DNA of 9,000 bases. Source: an uncultured Eubacteriales bacterium. GTDB taxonomy: Bacteria > Bacillota > Clostridia > Oscillospirales > Feifaniaceae. Location of the stretch: NCBI GenBank assembly GCA_902474785.1, contig CABRXB010000035.1:1-9000 (forward strand), in the 5' to 3' direction. Positions 7,927 to 9,000 of the stretch are shown here, one piece after another. Position numbers and translations under genes: made by a program. Positions within the stretch are counted from its first letter, which is position 1. Every line of letters begins with the position of its first letter. Below the pieces are notes generated by a model. That model was not told the DNA's origin. It searched no databases and worked only from the letters and a program-made list of their open reading frames with translations.

Positions 7927-7985
7927 GCGGGCCTCGACGCCGCAGGCGGCAGCGGCGCACGAAAGCGCGCCCGGGGCTTAGGCGG
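7927..7985. repeat. Imperfect direct repeat, copy B
   Basis: Second copy, 59 nt against 61 nt in copy A, with the same three conserved blocks. Its end abuts the long stem-loop that starts at 7985; copy A has no such stem after it. Confidence 0.8.
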
Positions 7986-8048
7986 CAAGGCCGCTCCCCC
8001 ATGAGAAAGGACGTCGCACAGCGACAGAGGAGCGGGAGCTGGCCTTGC
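7985..8048 (+). other. Long bulged stem-loop in the leader of the SLH gene
   Basis: Left arm GCAAGGCCGCTCCC (7985-7998) pairs over 14 bp with GGGAGC (8034-8039), a single bulged T (8040), and GGCCTTGC (8041-8048). Within the loop sits a perfect small hairpin GTCGC-ACA-GCGAC (8013-8025). There is no U-tract after it, so it is not an ordinary terminator. It ends 74 nt before the SLH start codon. It could be a leader RNA structure, a mobile repeat or a DNA cruciform; no known riboswitch class was recognised. Confidence 0.6.
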
Positions 8049-8122
8049 GTCCGCAGTGAAACGGGCAGGCGTGCCCATTTGCAAAACATTTTGAAAACCT
8101 ACGCAACAAGGAGGAGATCTTC

Positions 8123-9000
8123 ATGAAAAAAACCCTTTGCCTCATTCTGGCGCTCTGCCTGGCCGCCGCGCCGCTCTTATCTGTGGGCGCGCAGGCGGCT
8201 GACGCCACCGTGCAGCAGGTGTTAAACGCGATTGGCGTGATGACCTACGACGAGTCGGGCAGCTTTCAAGGCGTCGGGACGCTGACCCGCGCGCAGCTTG
8301 CCAAAATCCTCGTCTTGTCGTCCACGCTGCGCGGCGCGGCGGGCGAGAGCGTCAGCATCGCCCCCTTTTACGACGTGCCCCACACGCACTGGGCCGCCGC
8401 CTATATCGCCACGGCGCGCGACAACGCCATGATGCGCGGCTATACCGACGGCTCGTTTCGACCCGACCAGCCCGTGCTCTATGAGGAGGCGGTGCAGGCG
8501 GTGATGAACCTGCTGGGTTACTCGACGGCCGACTATACGGGGGGCTACCCCGCGGGGACGCTGACCAAGGCCGCGTCGCTTTCGCTGCTCGACGGCGTGA
8601 CGGGGCAAAGGGGTTCCTCCATGAGCAGGGACGCCATGGCGCAACTCGTCTACAACGCGCTTTGCACGAAGACAAAAAGCAGTAGCGCCACGCTTGCCGA
8701 GACCATCGGCTACACCCTGACCGACGGCGAGCTCACCTTGGGCGACGTGATGAGCGACGCGGCGAGAGGGCCGGTGACGCTGACCGCCGCGACCACGCTT
8801 GCGTCTCTGGGGCTGACAGATCCCATCGTCTATCGCAACGGCGCGGCGGCTTCGGCAGATGACCTTGCGCTCTACGACGTCCTCTACTACTCGACTTCGT
8901 CGAACACGGTGTGGGCCTACAGCGAAAAGAAGTCGGGCACGCTCGACGCGATCTCGCCCAACCTGAAAAAATTATCTATCACACGAAAACATTTATACCT
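8123..9000 (+). CDS. Secreted S-layer-homology (SLH) domain protein, 3' end outside window
   Basis: Exported envelope protein, 292 residues visible with no stop. Signal peptide 1-25: KK start, hydrophobic LCLILALCLAAAPLL, likely cleavage after AQA. A first, degenerate SLH-like repeat (about 30-66) contains VLNAIGVMTYDESGSF and LTRAQLAKIL. A second, good SLH repeat (about 80-131) shows FYDVPHTHWAAAYI, then GYTDGSFRPD and EEAVQAVMNLL. A third weak segment (about 147-180) has ASLSLLDGV and SRDAMAQLVYNAL. SLH repeats bind pyruvylated secondary wall polymers and anchor proteins to the wall. The remainder (VLYYSTSSNTVWAYSEKKSGTLDAISPN) resembles the repeats downstream of SLH domains in clostridial surface proteins. 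Start ATG 8123 follows AAGGAGG (8108-8114) by 8 nt. From about 8962 the base composition and protein quality change sharply, so the last 13 codons may not belong to the original gene. Confidence 0.9.
   Translation, partial: MKKTLCLILALCLAAAPLLSVGAQAADATVQQVLNAIGVMTYDESGSFQGVGTLTRAQLAKILVLSSTLRGAAGESVSIAPFYDVPHTHWAAAYIATARDNAMMRGYTDGSFRPDQPVLYEEAVQAVMNLLGYSTADYTGGYPAGTLTKAASLSLLDGVTGQRGSSMSRDAMAQLVYNALCTKTKSSSATLAETIGYTLTDGELTLGDVMSDAARGPVTLTAATTLASLGLTDPIVYRNGAAASADDLALYDVLYYSTSSNTVWAYSEKKSGTLDAISPNLKKLSITRKHLY
8962..9000. other. Abrupt AT-rich tail at the window edge
   Basis: These 39 nt have 11 G/C (about 28%), whereas the gene before them is strongly GC-rich. In frame they read LKKLSITRKHLYL after ISPN, unlike the Ser/Thr/Val-rich continuation expected in SLH surface proteins; another frame reads EKIIYHTKTFIP. 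This could be the edge of an inserted element, a frameshift or assembly junction at the A-run (8965-8970), or an unusual local codon choice. Confidence 0.4.

Larger units (their letters stand above)
7548..8122. other. 575-nt gene-free region before the SLH gene
   Basis: No credible coding sequence: the many open frames on both strands are Arg/Ala/Pro-rich, overlap each other and lack good ribosome binding sites and any family motif. Contents seen: a hairpin at 7737-7757 (AACGGGCT/AGCCTGTT, one G-U pair), whose - strand reading is followed by a short U-tract; the imperfect direct repeat pair at 7789-7849 and 7927-7985; the long stem-loop at 7985-8048; a small hairpin GGGCA-GGCG-TGCCC at 8063-8076; and the RBS AAGGAGG at 8108-8114 of the SLH gene. 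No convincing promoter was found. Confidence 0.65.

Noticed and set aside
7789..7985. Direct repeats as a CRISPR array
   Set aside because: Only two copies, about 60 nt long with internal differences and a 77-nt spacer; no cas genes nearby.
8057..8082. TGAAAC upstream of the SLH gene, resembling an ECF -35
   Set aside because: At 16-17 nt spacing the next bases are TTGC/TGCA, not a CGTA/CGTC-like -10, so it is not good evidence for control by the ECF sigma factor.
7596..8126. Several short open frames on both strands between the permease and SLH genes
   Set aside because: Mutually overlapping, Arg/Ala/Pro-rich, no ribosome binding sites and no recognisable domain; the repeats do not keep a clean codon structure because the copies differ by 2 nt.

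Overview
The window looks like chromosomal DNA of a GC-rich, low-branching Gram-positive anaerobe of the Clostridia, probably near Oscillospiraceae. This is inferred from strong AAGGAGG-type ribosome binding sites, an ECF sigma/ZAS anti-sigma pair, an SLH-domain exported protein with a typical clostridial signal peptide, a CE4 deacetylase and a MacB-like efflux operon. No RNA gene, CRISPR array or transposase is visible, and no clearly new system was found.

Layout. (1) 1-2346, + strand: the 3' part of a tRNA-dihydrouridine synthase (DusB type), then an ECF sigma factor 4 nt downstream, then a membrane anti-sigma factor whose GTG start overlaps the sigma stop codon. A strong bidirectional intrinsic terminator (2417-2445) closes this unit. 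(2) 2446-2739: gene-free, between convergent genes. (3) 2740-3582, - strand: a membrane-anchored or secreted polysaccharide deacetylase. (4) 3583-3833: a divergent control region with three dyad symmetries. (5) 3834-7547, + strand: an efflux operon of membrane-fusion protein with two tandem adaptor modules, ABC ATPase and MacB/FtsX-type permease, tightly spaced. (6) 7548-8122: 575 nt without a credible gene, holding an imperfect 60-bp direct repeat and a long bulged stem-loop. (7) 8123-9000, + strand: the start of a secreted SLH-domain protein that runs off the window; its last ~39 nt change abruptly to AT-rich sequence.

How it may work together. The sigma/anti-sigma pair should turn an envelope or redox signal into transcription. 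The neighbouring deacetylase, efflux pump and SLH protein are all envelope functions, so an envelope-maintenance neighbourhood is plausible. No matching ECF promoter was found in front of these genes, so the link is inference from proximity only. The points most worth a second look are the composition break at the 3' edge, the repeat and structured leader before the SLH gene, the doubled adaptor protein, and the palindromes in the divergent region.
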